This document shows, piece by piece, positions 15,450-24,782 of a stretch of DNA of 49,603 nt (positions are counted from its first letter, which is position 1; the number at the start of each line of letters is the position of its first letter). Position numbers and translations under genes: made by a program. This DNA is from UBA6165 sp044233745. Lineage in GTDB: Bacteria; Bacteroidota; Bacteroidia; Flavobacteriales_D; Crocinitomicaceae. The stretch is taken from NCBI GenBank assembly GCA_044233745.1, contig JBIIJN010000011.1:1-49603 (forward strand), given 5' to 3'. The notes beneath the pieces are model-generated. The model did not search any database. It saw nothing but the letters and a program-made list of their open reading frames with translations, and had not been told where the DNA came from.

Positions 15450-16156
15450 TGTCAGGTTTTGAAAAAGACCCCATTGGTCGGGCGGTTCATGATTTTATCC
15501 GCCATCAACACGACGAAAATATCATTGTGAAATCCAGTATTTGTGACGATGATGTGATTCCAGTGGAATATCTTTTTCGCACGGAATCCGAACTGCCAGA
15601 ACTTGAAAAAATAGCGCTCGAACAATGCTCAGGCAAGATTTTGGATGTTGGAGGTGGCGCTGGAATTCACGCAAGCATCTTAAAAAATCGCAATTTTGAT
15701 GTTCACATTATAGATACATCGAAAGGTGCAGTGGACTACCATTTGCAACAAAATCTCGCAAGTAGATGCGTGAATTTTTATGATTTAGGAAACGAAAAAT
15801 ACGACACACTACTCTTCTTGATGAATGGTTTTGGAATTGCAAGTTCTCTGAACAATTTGCCCAATTTTCTTCAAAAATGTTATGATTTGTTGAATGAAGG
15901 AGGACAAATTCTTGGCGATTCAACCGATATTAAATACCTTTACGAAGATGAAGATGGTAGTTATTGGATGGATTTGAACAGCGCTTATTATGGCAATTTT
16001 GATTTCCAAATGTGCTACAAAGATACCTGCGGCGAACCATTCGATTGGCTGTATGTTGATTTTGAAAACTTGAAATCAGCAGCAGAAAAAATTGGCTTTG
16101 CAATTGAAAAATTTTACGAAGAAGAAAATCAGTTTTTGGTTAAACTCACGAAATGA
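15449..16156 (+). CDS. Class I SAM-dependent methyltransferase
   Basis: 235 aa from the ATG at 15449, which overlaps the upstream TGA by one base; a TTG one codon earlier is less likely. The SAM-binding glycine motif is KILDVGGGAGIHASIL (about 69-84), with motif II acidic residue in VHIIDTSKGAV, and motif IV-like YDTLLFLMNGFGIA. The following LLNEGGQILGDSTDI resembles the usual post-IV strand. Substrate unknown. Soluble. Position between the ORF-3-like gene and a TraB lipoprotein gives no clear clue; ubiquinone/menaquinone methyltransferase (MenG/UbiE) motifs were not recognised. Confidence 0.8.
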   Translation: MSGFEKDPIGRAVHDFIRHQHDENIIVKSSICDDDVIPVEYLFRTESELPELEKIALEQCSGKILDVGGGAGIHASILKNRNFDVHIIDTSKGAVDYHLQQNLASRCVNFYDLGNEKYDTLLFLMNGFGIASSLNNLPNFLQKCYDLLNEGGQILGDSTDIKYLYEDEDGSYWMDLNSAYYGNFDFQMCYKDTCGEPFDWLYVDFENLKSAAEKIGFAIEKFYEEENQFLVKLTK

Positions 16157-17046
16157 ATATGAAGAATTTACTTATAGCCTCTACGTCCATTATAGCTTTA
16201 ACAACGTTTTTTTCCTGCCAACTCTTTTCCAAAGAAAAGACGCCAGAAAGCTCCATGCTTTGGAAAATTGAGCGCGATGACCTCAAACATCCTACCTATA
16301 TGTTGGGCACCATGCACCTCATCAACAAGGAGTATTTTTATTTTCCAGAAAAGCTGAAAAATTTGATTACAAGTTCACAGCAACTCATCATGGAACTCGA
16401 AGGTTTGCCCGACCAAGCTGCCGCAATTGAATTGATGCGCCTGCCCGACTCGTTGAGCTTAAGCGACTACTTTACAACAGAAGAAATGGCTTTGGTGTAT
16501 CAATTTGCGAAAGAGGATATGCAAATGACCAAAGAAATGTTTGACCTTACTTTTGGTAAAATGAAACCTTTTATCATTCTTCAACTCATTACCCAAAAAC
16601 AATTTGAAGGCGAAACAGAATCCTTTGAAATGACGTTGATGAGTTTAGCCAAAGAACACAAAATCAAGACTTTAGGATTAGAAACCATTCAGCAACAAAT
16701 TGGATTTTTTGATATCATTCCTGCAAAAGAATTTGGCAACATCATCAAAAGTTATTTTGAAAACGCCGATTCTTTAAAGGAACAAACCATCATCATGCAG
16801 CAGATTTACCGCTCTGGTGATTTGGATTCTTTGGCGCGCTATATGGTCGAATCTTCACCTGAACTGATGGAGTTTGAGGATATTTTATTGACCGATAGAA
16901 ATATCGCTTGGGTACCGCAAATCGTCAAATTTATTTTCGAAAAACCGAGCTTCATCGCTGTTGGTGCTGCGCATTTGGCTGGCGAAAATGGTTTGATTAA
17001 TTTGTTGAGAAAAGAAGGATTCACCGTAACGCCAGTTGCTTTCTAA
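16153..17046 (+). CDS. TraB/GumN family lipoprotein
   Basis: 297 aa. Signal peptide with lipobox-like FFSC, then the TraB/GumN pattern: LWKIERDDLKHPTYMLGTMHLI with the GTMH motif (about residues 52-55), LIMELEG, KTLGLETIQQQ, and the C-terminal FIAVGAAHLAGENGLINLL with GAAH. These conserved Gly-x-x-His and Glu residues resemble a metalloprotease active site (Tiki/PrgY relatives). Substrate unknown; expected on the outer or inner membrane face. The start overlaps the methyltransferase stop by 4 nt. A second ATG two codons in (16159) could also serve. Confidence 0.88.
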   Translation: MNMKNLLIASTSIIALTTFFSCQLFSKEKTPESSMLWKIERDDLKHPTYMLGTMHLINKEYFYFPEKLKNLITSSQQLIMELEGLPDQAAAIELMRLPDSLSLSDYFTTEEMALVYQFAKEDMQMTKEMFDLTFGKMKPFIILQLITQKQFEGETESFEMTLMSLAKEHKIKTLGLETIQQQIGFFDIIPAKEFGNIIKSYFENADSLKEQTIIMQQIYRSGDLDSLARYMVESSPELMEFEDILLTDRNIAWVPQIVKFIFEKPSFIAVGAAHLAGENGLINLLRKEGFTVTPVAF

Positions 17047-17056
17047 TCAGATTCTT

Positions 17057-17509
17057 ATGCAAAAATTTGGTGTACTTTTTTGTATTTTTATCCTTTTCAG
17101 CGCTTGTGGCGAATTGTATTCTGATCAAGAATTGAATCAATACGACGCAGAAATTCAAAAACTAATCGCCGAAAAAAACTGGAATTGTGAACGCTCTGAC
17201 ACGGGATTATACTACGAAATTCTCGAAGAAGGTGAAGGAGATTTTATACCTATCGACGCACGTGTTTTGGTGACCTATAAAGGCTCATTAACGAGCGGCA
17301 AAACCTTCGATGAAACAGGTGATGAACCAGTATCCTTATACGCCAAAACACTTATCGAAGGTTGGCGAGAAGCACTTCTTTTTTTGAATATCGGAAGTAA
17401 AGTGCGGCTCATTATCCCGCCAAATCTCGGCTACAAAAACCAAGAATTGCCTGATATTCCGAAAAATTCTATTCTCATTTTCGAAATCAAAATTCATGGC
17501 ATCGAATAA
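17057..17509 (+). CDS. FKBP-type peptidyl-prolyl isomerase lipoprotein
   Basis: Accelerates cis-trans isomerisation of Xaa-Pro bonds in the envelope. 150 aa from the ATG at 17057, which starts a lipoprotein signal (MQKFGVLFCIFILFSAC); a TTG further upstream at 17036 would overlap the previous gene and is rejected. FKBP core follows: VLVTYKGSLTSGKTFDET, LIEGWREALLFLNIGSKVRL and IPPNLGYK, close to consensus. Last 14 nt overlap menA, so it is translationally linked to the menaquinone genes. No functional link to them is evident. Confidence 0.9.
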   Translation: MQKFGVLFCIFILFSACGELYSDQELNQYDAEIQKLIAEKNWNCERSDTGLYYEILEEGEGDFIPIDARVLVTYKGSLTSGKTFDETGDEPVSLYAKTLIEGWREALLFLNIGSKVRLIIPPNLGYKNQELPDIPKNSILIFEIKIHGIE

Positions 17510-18413
17510 GGCAAAGAACCCCATAAAAATTTGGCTAGAAGCATTTCGCCTGCGTACGCTACCCTTGTCTATTTCTGGCATTTTGGTAGGTTCCGCTTTG
17601 GCTTACCGTGAAGACAGTTTTGACGCCTTACTTTTCGCTTTGGCCATTGGCACTGTACTATTTCTGCAAATTCTATCCAATTTAGCCAATGATTTGGGCG
17701 ATAACCTGAAAGGCACCGACAACGAGAACAGAATTGGTCCCGAGCGTAGCACACAAAGGGGTGCCATCAGCAGAACGAGTATGAAAAACGCCATCTATTT
17801 GTTTGCGTTTTTGTCATTGTTTTTTGGCGGTACACTCGCCTACTTGGGCACGCGCGACATGGGCGTAGAGATTCAAATTACATTTTATGTTTTGGCTTTG
17901 GCATGCATCGCAGCGGCCATTGGCTATACCATGGGAAAAAAAGCATACGGATATCTAGGCTTAGGCGATTTGTTTGTCTTCATGTTCTTCGGTCTGCTCA
18001 GTGTTTGCGGCATTTACATCCTCATGGCTAAGTCTTGGGATTGGGTGATTGTATTGCCCGCAACTGCCATTGGTTTGCTCAGCGCTGCCGTTTTGAACCT
18101 CAACAACATGCGCGATCATGAAAACGATGCCCGAAGCAACAAAAACACACTCGTAGTAAAAATAGGCTTTGTAAACGCACTCAAATATCATTTTGCCTTG
18201 CTTCTTTTGCCCATTATTGCTCTGGTTAGTTATGCCGCACTCACAGAATTTTGGTGGTCGCTTTTGGCACTATTGAGTTACATCATTTTAGGTAAACATT
18301 TGCTCTTCGTGGTTAAAAACCCCATCCCAGAAAAATTAGATTCTCAATTAAGCAAAGTGGCCATTTCAACTTTTTTGATGGCGGTTTTGTTTGGGGTGAG
18401 TTGTATGATATAA
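17496..18413 (+). CDS. menA: 1,4-dihydroxy-2-naphthoate polyprenyltransferase
   Basis: Attaches the polyprenyl side chain to 1,4-dihydroxy-2-naphthoate, the membrane step of menaquinone synthesis. 305 aa, UbiA superfamily, eight or so membrane helices. Signature features: FRLRTLPLSISGILVGSALA at the N-terminus, the first Asp-rich motif in NDLGDNLKGTDNENRIGPER (about 68-87), and a second in LNLNNMRDHENDARSNK (about 202-218) as found in MenA. Overlaps the FKBP gene by 14 nt and is followed 9 nt later by menC. Its prenyl donor could come from the long-chain synthase at 39730. Confidence 0.94.
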   Translation: MASNKAKNPIKIWLEAFRLRTLPLSISGILVGSALAYREDSFDALLFALAIGTVLFLQILSNLANDLGDNLKGTDNENRIGPERSTQRGAISRTSMKNAIYLFAFLSLFFGGTLAYLGTRDMGVEIQITFYVLALACIAAAIGYTMGKKAYGYLGLGDLFVFMFFGLLSVCGIYILMAKSWDWVIVLPATAIGLLSAAVLNLNNMRDHENDARSNKNTLVVKIGFVNALKYHFALLLLPIIALVSYAALTEFWWSLLALLSYIILGKHLLFVVKNPIPEKLDSQLSKVAISTFLMAVLFGVSCMI

Positions 18414-18422
18414 ACCAATCCC

Positions 18423-19463
18423 ATGAAATCCTTCCGCATCATCCCCCACATTTTCGACTTCAAAAAGCCTTCTGGAACTTCGCGTGGGGTGATGACACAA
18501 AAAAAATCGTGGTTCATCGAATTGCAAGAAAATGGCGTATCAGCTTGGGGCGAATGTTCGATTATTGAGAATTTAAGTCCAGATTATAAGGATGACGCGT
18601 CGTACTTCGGGAAAATTCAAGAATTTCTAGGTCAGTGGCAGAACAATTCACTTGAAATCGCAGCAATGAACGAATTTCCATCCATCAAATTCGGCATCGA
18701 AATGGCGCTTTTGGATTTAGAAACAGGCGGAAAAAGAATTTTATACGATACCCCATTTACCCGCGGCGAAGCCAAAATAAAAATCAACGGACTCATATGG
18801 ATGGGCAGTCCTGAAAGCATGCAGCAACAAATTCAAGAGAAACTCAACCAAGGATTCAGTTGCATCAAATTGAAAATCGGGGCAATCGACTGGGCAGATG
18901 AATACAAAATCTTGAAAGCTGTTCGAGAAGAGTTTTCTGCAAGCGACATTGAACTTCGTGTTGATGCCAATGGTGCTTATTCTCCCAAACAAGCCCAAGA
19001 AATCTTGAAACAATTGGCTGATTTAGAGGTGCATTCCATCGAGCAACCCATTCGCGCCGGACAAGTGCAAGAAATGACTGAATTATGCGCCACAACACCC
19101 TGCCCCATCGCCTTGGATGAAGAATTGATTGGCGTGTTTGACATTCAAGAAAAACAAAAACTCTTGGCACAAATCAAACCACAATACATCATTCTGAAAC
19201 CCAGTCTTCATGGTGGAATATCAGGAACACAAGAATGGATTTCCATTGCTAAGCAAAACAACATGGCGTGGTGGATGACTAGTGCCTTGGAATCAAATTT
19301 AGGTTTGAATGCCATTGCTCAACTGGCTTCAACTTATATTTTGCAACTGCCACAAGGTTTGGGAACAGGTGCTTTATACACCACAAATTTACCATCGCCG
19401 TTGTACTTGGAAGGAGAATGGTTGGGGTATGATGCCTCAAAGGAGTTTAAAACATTGTTCTGA
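18423..19463 (+). CDS. menC: o-Succinylbenzoate synthase (enolase superfamily)
   Basis: Dehydrates SHCHC to o-succinylbenzoate in menaquinone synthesis. 346 aa. Enolase-superfamily catalytic residues are present: Lys149 and Lys151 in IKLKIG, Asp181 in VDANGA, Glu207 in EQP, Asp232 in LDEEL, and Lys259 in LKPSL. Related dipeptide epimerases share this pattern; the position directly after menA argues for MenC. Last gene of the operon. Other men genes (menB, D, E, F) are not in the window. Confidence 0.9.
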   Translation: MKSFRIIPHIFDFKKPSGTSRGVMTQKKSWFIELQENGVSAWGECSIIENLSPDYKDDASYFGKIQEFLGQWQNNSLEIAAMNEFPSIKFGIEMALLDLETGGKRILYDTPFTRGEAKIKINGLIWMGSPESMQQQIQEKLNQGFSCIKLKIGAIDWADEYKILKAVREEFSASDIELRVDANGAYSPKQAQEILKQLADLEVHSIEQPIRAGQVQEMTELCATTPCPIALDEELIGVFDIQEKQKLLAQIKPQYIILKPSLHGGISGTQEWISIAKQNNMAWWMTSALESNLGLNAIAQLASTYILQLPQGLGTGALYTTNLPSPLYLEGEWLGYDASKEFKTLF

Positions 19464-19510
19464 TTATTTTGAAAACAGTCATAAGATTTGTAAATATCAA
19501 TTATCGAATC

Positions 19511-19633
19511 GTGTTTAGAAAGAAACTTTCAGAGACGAGGCGTTTTAGTTTTTGCTAATCAGGAGTTTACTCAAGTAAATGACTGATGCAAAAACTAAAA
19601 GAACGAAGTATATGGAAGTTGTCTTTCAAACAC
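19511..19633. repeat. 123-bp imperfect palindrome
   Basis: Left arm 19511-19570 and right arm 19575-19633 around a 4-nt loop (TCAA). The longest perfect block is TTTTAGTTTTTGC / GCAAAAACTAAAA; outer blocks GTGTTT / AAACAC and GAAAG / CTTTC also pair. It runs from shortly after menC to the base before the bshC -7 element. No T-tract follows, so it is not a standard terminator. No ORF. Confidence 0.8.
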
Positions 19634-19641
19634 TAACTTTG
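19634..19641 (+). promoter_or_regulatory. -7 element of bshC
   Basis: TAACTTTG followed by CA, only 4 nt before the ATG at 19646, so the transcript would be leaderless or nearly so. The upstream half of the promoter lies inside the palindrome. Confidence 0.5.
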
Positions 19642-19645
19642 CAAG

Positions 19646-21214
19646 ATGCAGACGCAATCCTACAAACGCAGCGAACTCCCCTTTTCAGGAAAACTCATTG
19701 AAACTTTCAGTGAGCACCAAGAAAATCTGCAACCCTTGATTGGATTGACGTTTTCAGCTGAGATCTTCAAAAAACAGATTGCGCTTAAATCGAATTTCCC
19801 GAAGGAATCTAGAGAAACGCTTCATAGGGCACTGCAAAAACAGTATGCCGAAGCGAAAATAGAAGCGCCTGAGAAATTGGCTTTGCTGCTTGAGGATAAC
19901 TGTTTCACCATTTGCACCGGACATCAGTTGAATTTGTTTACAGGTCCGCTCTACACGATTTACAAAATTGCCCATACGATAAAATTAGCGCGGCAGGTTC
20001 AAGAGCTGCATCCTGGGCATCACATCCTCCCAATTTTTTGGCTCGCCAGTGAAGACCATGATTTGGAGGAAATCAACCATTTTAACATTGCTGACAGAAA
20101 AATTCAGTGGTCAACGGCACAAAGTGGTCCAGTTGGTGAAATGAAACTCGAAAACTGGTCAAATTGGCAAAGTGAACTTTTGGCATTGTTCCCAAATCTA
20201 AAAGAGAAAATCCAAGAACTTCTTGAAATTTATCAAGGCGAAAATTTGTCTATTGCCACGCTCAGATTGGTAGCTCATCTTTTTCAGGACACAGATTTGG
20301 TTTTAATAGATGGTAATGATTCAGCACTCAAAAAACTATTTGTTCCTAGTCTTGAAAAAGAGTTGAAGGAACAATTTTCATTTCATGCCGCCCAAAAATC
20401 TGAAGCCATATTAGCAGAAAAAAATCTGAAACCACAAGCATTTGCGCGTGAAATCAACTTGTTTCATTTGAGTCCAGGCAAGCGCATTCGCATCGAGAAA
20501 TCTGGTGATGATTTTAAAATAGGAGAAACGATTTTCAAGTACCAAGAACTACTTGATTTACTGCATCAACACCCGGAGCAATTTTCGCCCAATGTGATGC
20601 TGCGACCACTTTACCAAGAAACTGTTTTACCCAATCTTTGCTATGTGGGTGGCGCGGGAGAATTGGCTTATTGGTTGCAACTGAAGTCCATTTTTGAGGC
20701 TGTTGGTGTTCCTTATCCGATGCTACAACTCCGCGTTTCTATGCAATTGATGTCGCACAAAGACGCACAAAAAATGACCAAGTTGGGCTTTGATTTCCCC
20801 AAATTCTCCGACAAAAAAGAGCGTGTTTTGAAGGAATATCTGCTCGAAATTCGTGAACGTCAAGACGCCAATTTAGCCATACAAGAACATATCGATGCAT
20901 TAGAAAAAATCATGATGGTGCAAGCGCAATCCGTTGACCATACATTGCTTGCTGCTGCCAAAGCAGAAACCGCACGTATCCAAAAATTGCTCGAAAATTT
21001 CTTAAAGAAACTCGAACGCAACGAAAAACGCTTGCATCAAGAAGCACTCGATAGACTGCGTAACTTGCATGAAAAGAACTTTCCCAACGACGGACTACAA
21101 GAACGCCATGAGAATTTTATTGCTTTTTATTTGGAAACACAAGGGCAAATTATTCCAGAAATAATTGAGGGCATAGACGCTTTCGAAAGTGATTTTTGGG
21201 TAGTGAAGTTTTAA
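19646..21214 (+). CDS. bshC: Bacillithiol biosynthesis cysteine-adding enzyme BshC
   Basis: Adds cysteine to glucosaminyl-malate, the last step in making the low-molecular-weight thiol bacillithiol. 522 aa, full length. Recognised by the Rossmann-type core with CTGHQLNLFTGPLYTIYKIAH-like segments, LPIFWLASEDHDLEEINH and FSPNVMLRPLYQETVLPNLCYVGGAGELAYW, plus a long C-terminal coiled coil (about 385-475). bshA and bshB are not in the window. Start fixed by the promoter 4 nt upstream. Presence implies bacillithiol-based thiol redox in this organism. Confidence 0.95.
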   Translation: MQTQSYKRSELPFSGKLIETFSEHQENLQPLIGLTFSAEIFKKQIALKSNFPKESRETLHRALQKQYAEAKIEAPEKLALLLEDNCFTICTGHQLNLFTGPLYTIYKIAHTIKLARQVQELHPGHHILPIFWLASEDHDLEEINHFNIADRKIQWSTAQSGPVGEMKLENWSNWQSELLALFPNLKEKIQELLEIYQGENLSIATLRLVAHLFQDTDLVLIDGNDSALKKLFVPSLEKELKEQFSFHAAQKSEAILAEKNLKPQAFAREINLFHLSPGKRIRIEKSGDDFKIGETIFKYQELLDLLHQHPEQFSPNVMLRPLYQETVLPNLCYVGGAGELAYWLQLKSIFEAVGVPYPMLQLRVSMQLMSHKDAQKMTKLGFDFPKFSDKKERVLKEYLLEIRERQDANLAIQEHIDALEKIMMVQAQSVDHTLLAAAKAETARIQKLLENFLKKLERNEKRLHQEALDRLRNLHEKNFPNDGLQERHENFIAFYLETQGQIIPEIIEGIDAFESDFWVVKF

Positions 21215-21279
21215 CTCAAACGACAAATCCTAAGATTGCATCTGGCTCGTATTTCTCAAATGCGTATCATCTAATTGTG

Positions 21280-21287
21280 TAATTTTG
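21280..21287 (+). promoter_or_regulatory. -7 element of the rRNA methyltransferase gene
   Basis: TAATTTTG followed by CG, 5 nt before the ATG at 21293. It decides the start: an ATG at 21275 lies upstream of this element. Confidence 0.5.
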
Positions 21288-21292
21288 CGCCT

Positions 21293-22462
21293 ATGCAAAT
21301 ACACATCAAACGCGGCAAAGAATCGAGCATCGAGCGCGGTCACCCATGGATTTTTTCGGGGGCAATTTTCAAAATAGTAGGCAACCCGAAAAATGGAGAT
21401 GTAGTGGATGTCATGGGCTCAAACGGAGCATTTTTGGCCCGAGGACATTACCAACAAGGCACAATCAGTGTTCGTGTTTTGACCAGAAATGAAAACGAGG
21501 CCATCGACCAAAATTTTTGGAACGAGCGTCTGCGCTTGGCGGTTGAACTTCGAAAAAAATTAGGCTTATTCCGCCCCGGCAACACCATTTGCAGATTGGT
21601 GCATGGCGAAGGCGATATGCTGCCCGGTCTCATCATCGACTGGTTCAATGGCGTTGCAGTAATTCAATGTCACAGCTTGGGAATGTACCATTCACTCGAA
21701 GCAATTAAAAACGCCTTGATTCACAATTTGGGCGAAAGCGTGAAGGCCGTTTACCAAAAAAGTGCGGAAACCTTGGCCAACGACAGCGGGGCTAAAAACG
21801 GATATTTATACGGCTCATGTGAAACGCCACACATTGCGGAAGAATATGGACACCAATTTTCTATCGACTGGATCAACGGACAAAAAACTGGCTTTTTCAT
21901 CGACCAAAGAGAAAATAGAAGATTGCTGGCACAATATGCAGATGGAAAAACAATTTTGAATGCCTTCTGCTACTCAGGTGGATTTTCTGTAACAGCTCTA
22001 AAAGCTGGCGCTGCACATGTCGATTCTTTGGATAGTTCAGCCAAAGCCATTGTGCTTACTGAGGAAAATATCAAGCTCAACAAACTTGAAAAAAACCACA
22101 GCTCGATTACCGCCGATGCCATGCAGCACATCAAAGAATTGGATAAAAACTATGATATTATCGTGCTCGACCCACCGGCATTCGCCAAACACAGAGATGC
22201 ACGCCACAAAGCGGTGCAAGGCTACAAAAGATTGAACGCACACGCCATGAGATACATTAAACCTGGGGGTATTTTGTTTACATTTTCTTGTTCTCAAGTG
22301 GTGGATAAAGCGCTATTCAACAACACGATTATTGCAGCGGCTATGGAGTCTGGGCGACAAGTTCGAATCTTGGAACAACTGCACCAACCAGCCGACCATC
22401 CGATCAATGCATTTCATCCAGAAGGGGAATATTTAAAAGGTTTGGTTGTTGAAGTTCTATAA
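21293..22462 (+). CDS. PUA-domain class I rRNA methyltransferase (RlmI-like)
   Basis: Probable 23S rRNA cytosine-5 methyltransferase. 389 aa from the ATG at 21293. N-terminal PUA domain (about 1-75: IHIKRGKESSIERGHPWIFSGAI), an EEHEA-like middle part with VHGEGDMLPGLIIDWF, then the SAM domain: GFFIDQRENRRLL, LNAFCYSGGFSVTALKAGA, IIVLDPPAFAKH, and FTFSCSQVVD with the catalytic-type Cys. These match RlmI/YccW closely. Alternative: RlmK-like m7G enzyme, less likely given the DPPAF and SCS motifs. The stop abuts the MATE start, so the next two genes are probably co-transcribed. Confidence 0.9.
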   Translation: MQIHIKRGKESSIERGHPWIFSGAIFKIVGNPKNGDVVDVMGSNGAFLARGHYQQGTISVRVLTRNENEAIDQNFWNERLRLAVELRKKLGLFRPGNTICRLVHGEGDMLPGLIIDWFNGVAVIQCHSLGMYHSLEAIKNALIHNLGESVKAVYQKSAETLANDSGAKNGYLYGSCETPHIAEEYGHQFSIDWINGQKTGFFIDQRENRRLLAQYADGKTILNAFCYSGGFSVTALKAGAAHVDSLDSSAKAIVLTEENIKLNKLEKNHSSITADAMQHIKELDKNYDIIVLDPPAFAKHRDARHKAVQGYKRLNAHAMRYIKPGGILFTFSCSQVVDKALFNNTIIAAAMESGRQVRILEQLHQPADHPINAFHPEGEYLKGLVVEVL

Positions 22463-23806
22463 ATGGAAAAGACGCTCAACATAGATTATCGCAGCATCAT
22501 GACTGTGGCTTTCCCTTTGATTATTGGGAATTTCATACAATCTTTGGTACTCATTACAGACATGGCTTTCCTTTCTCATTTGGGCGAATTGGAATATGAT
22601 GCTGTTGGAAACGCGGGACTCATCTACATCACATTCTTCATGATTGCCATAGGTTTTGGAGATGCCATGCAGATTGTGATGGCAAGATTTATTGGAAATT
22701 CGCAGGGAAACGCTGTATCGAAAACTTTTCAAAGCGGTCTTTTGAGTATGATGGTTTTGGCAACGATTTTCTTCGTGGTGCTTCAATTTGTGATACCCAA
22801 TTGGTTGGCAAATTATGCATATAACCCCGACATTGGACGCTTACAAAATGAATTCTTGAGTGTTCGCAGCTACTCCATTTTCATCAGTTTGATGGCCTAT
22901 GCACTAATGGCATTCTTATTGGCCGTGGGGAAAACCAAAATCGTTTTTATTACATCGATTGTGATGAGTCTGGTCAATATTTTTGGAGATTATGTGCTCA
23001 TATTTGGAGAATGGGGCTTTCCAAAATTGGGTGTTGAAGGTGCCGCGTTGGCCTCTATGTTCGCTGATATCTCCACGCTTGTAATTCTCGCTATTTACTT
23101 TACAAAGAGCAAATGGATCAAAGATTATCAGCTCTTTCAAAAAATGAATCTCGAGTGGAATTCAGCCAAACAACTTTTCAAAGTAGCCTGGCCCTTAATG
23201 CTGCAAGGCTTTATCGCTTTAGGCACTTGGACATTTTTCTTCATGTGGATTGAGCAAAAAGGCAGTCGCGATTTAGAAATAAGCCAAAACATTCGCGTGA
23301 TGTATTTCTTGGCGTTCATTCCCATCTTTGGATTTGCCGCTACCACAAAAACCTACATCAGTCAACTGCTTGGCGCCAAAAACTACACGGCAATTCCCAT
23401 TGTGCAACGCCGTATTCTGTTTTTAGTAATTGCCACGTTGCTCTTGTTTTTCCACGGTGGCTTGTTGTATCCTGAAACTTTATTGTCAGTAGTAAATCCT
23501 AGAACAGACGTGAACGCTGAAAGTGCACGCATTTTACAACAAGTCTTTCCAGCCATTTTGGTTTTTGCTTTCACATCGGTCTTTTTCAATACCATCAGTG
23601 GCTCGGGCAACACCAAAGTTACCCTACTCATTGAAACGCTCTGTGTTGCTTTATACTTGATCAGCGCTTATGTATTTATTTTTGTGTTCCATTGGAGCAT
23701 CGATAAAGTTTGGTACGTCGAATATATATATTTCTCAACCTTGGCATTGGGCTCCTTGATTTATTTGAAATTCTTTGATTGGAAAAAAACCGCAAACGTG
23801 ATATGA
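22463..23806 (+). CDS. MATE family multidrug/toxin efflux transporter
   Basis: Cation-coupled exporter in the inner membrane. 447 aa with about 12 hydrophobic segments in two halves. Early MATE signature: FPLIIGNFIQSLVLITDMAFLSHLGE, followed by LIYITFFMIAIGFGDAMQIVMARFIG, and a second-half repeat around FKVAWPLMLQGFIALGTWTFFFMWIE. Substrate cannot be read from sequence. Its ATG directly follows the upstream stop, and it overlaps fmt by 4 nt (ATGA). Confidence 0.9.
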   Translation: MEKTLNIDYRSIMTVAFPLIIGNFIQSLVLITDMAFLSHLGELEYDAVGNAGLIYITFFMIAIGFGDAMQIVMARFIGNSQGNAVSKTFQSGLLSMMVLATIFFVVLQFVIPNWLANYAYNPDIGRLQNEFLSVRSYSIFISLMAYALMAFLLAVGKTKIVFITSIVMSLVNIFGDYVLIFGEWGFPKLGVEGAALASMFADISTLVILAIYFTKSKWIKDYQLFQKMNLEWNSAKQLFKVAWPLMLQGFIALGTWTFFFMWIEQKGSRDLEISQNIRVMYFLAFIPIFGFAATTKTYISQLLGAKNYTAIPIVQRRILFLVIATLLLFFHGGLLYPETLLSVVNPRTDVNAESARILQQVFPAILVFAFTSVFFNTISGSGNTKVTLLIETLCVALYLISAYVFIFVFHWSIDKVWYVEYIYFSTLALGSLIYLKFFDWKKTANVI

Positions 23807-24753
23807 CCAACAAACGCATCGTATTTATGGGCACACCAGAATTTGCCGCCCACTGTTTATCCACTTTGATTGACCAAAATTTCAATGTGGTTGGTGTGGT
23901 TACAGTGGCTGATAAACCTGCGGGGCGTGGTCAACAAATTCAAGAATCTGCGGTGAAAAAAGTCGCATTGGCCTATAATCTGCCCATTTTACAACCGCTA
24001 AAATTAAAAGATGAAAGGTTCTTAGCTGAACTGCATGCTTTTCAAGCCGATTTGTTTGTAGTGATTGCTTTTCGCATGTTGCCCGAAGTGGTTTGGAATA
24101 TGCCGCCCATGGGCAGCATCAATTTGCATGGCTCTCTTTTGCCCCAATTTAGAGGTGCAGCGCCAATTAACCATGCAATCATTTCTGGAGAAAAAGAAAC
24201 GGGCGTCACGACCTTTTTCATCGAACAAGAAATTGACATGGGCAAAATTTTATTACAAGAACGAACTATCATTGGTCAAAATGAAACTGCTGGCGAATTG
24301 CACGACCGTTTGATGCATATAGGCGCCAATTTGGTTTGCACAACATTGAACGGCATATTTGAAGGCACATTAAAATCCAAGAAGCAGGATGAGTTCGACC
24401 TGAACAATCTCAAACATGCACCAAAAATATTCAAGTCAGATTGCGAAATCAATTGGCAAAATTCAGCCCAGGTAGTTCATGATTTTATTCGGGGCTTATC
24501 GCCTTATCCAGCAGCTTGGACCACATTTTTAATGCCGGAAGCCAAAACTGCCAAAATCTTCAAAACACAAAAAAGCGAACGACAAATTTCAGCCCAGTTG
24601 AGCCCAGTAGTTATCGAAAAAGATCAACTATTTATTGCTTGTGCAGATGAATATTTGGAAATCATTGAGCTTCAACTCGAAGGAAAAAAAAGGGTGTCTG
24701 CAGATGAATTTCTGCGTGGGCTGCGCACTGCGTTTTCAGTTCTACAGCAGTAA
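23803..24753 (+). CDS. fmt: Methionyl-tRNA formyltransferase
   Basis: Formylates Met-tRNA(fMet) for translation initiation. 316 aa from the ATG at 23803, which overlaps the MATE stop by 4 nt; an ATG at 23779 would overlap more and adds residues the family lacks. Features: N-terminal RIVFMGTPEFAA, GSINLHGSLLPQFRGAAPI with catalytic Asn107 and His109, Asp145 in EIDMGK, and the C-terminal OB-like domain (about 205-310) including GLSPYPAAWTTF. Convergent with tamB, 29 nt between stop codons, no obvious terminator. Confidence 0.96.
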   Translation: MTNKRIVFMGTPEFAAHCLSTLIDQNFNVVGVVTVADKPAGRGQQIQESAVKKVALAYNLPILQPLKLKDERFLAELHAFQADLFVVIAFRMLPEVVWNMPPMGSINLHGSLLPQFRGAAPINHAIISGEKETGVTTFFIEQEIDMGKILLQERTIIGQNETAGELHDRLMHIGANLVCTTLNGIFEGTLKSKKQDEFDLNNLKHAPKIFKSDCEINWQNSAQVVHDFIRGLSPYPAAWTTFLMPEAKTAKIFKTQKSERQISAQLSPVVIEKDQLFIACADEYLEIIELQLEGKKRVSADEFLRGLRTAFSVLQQ

Positions 24754-24782
24754 TGCAACGAGACATTCTTTATTGAAAACAA

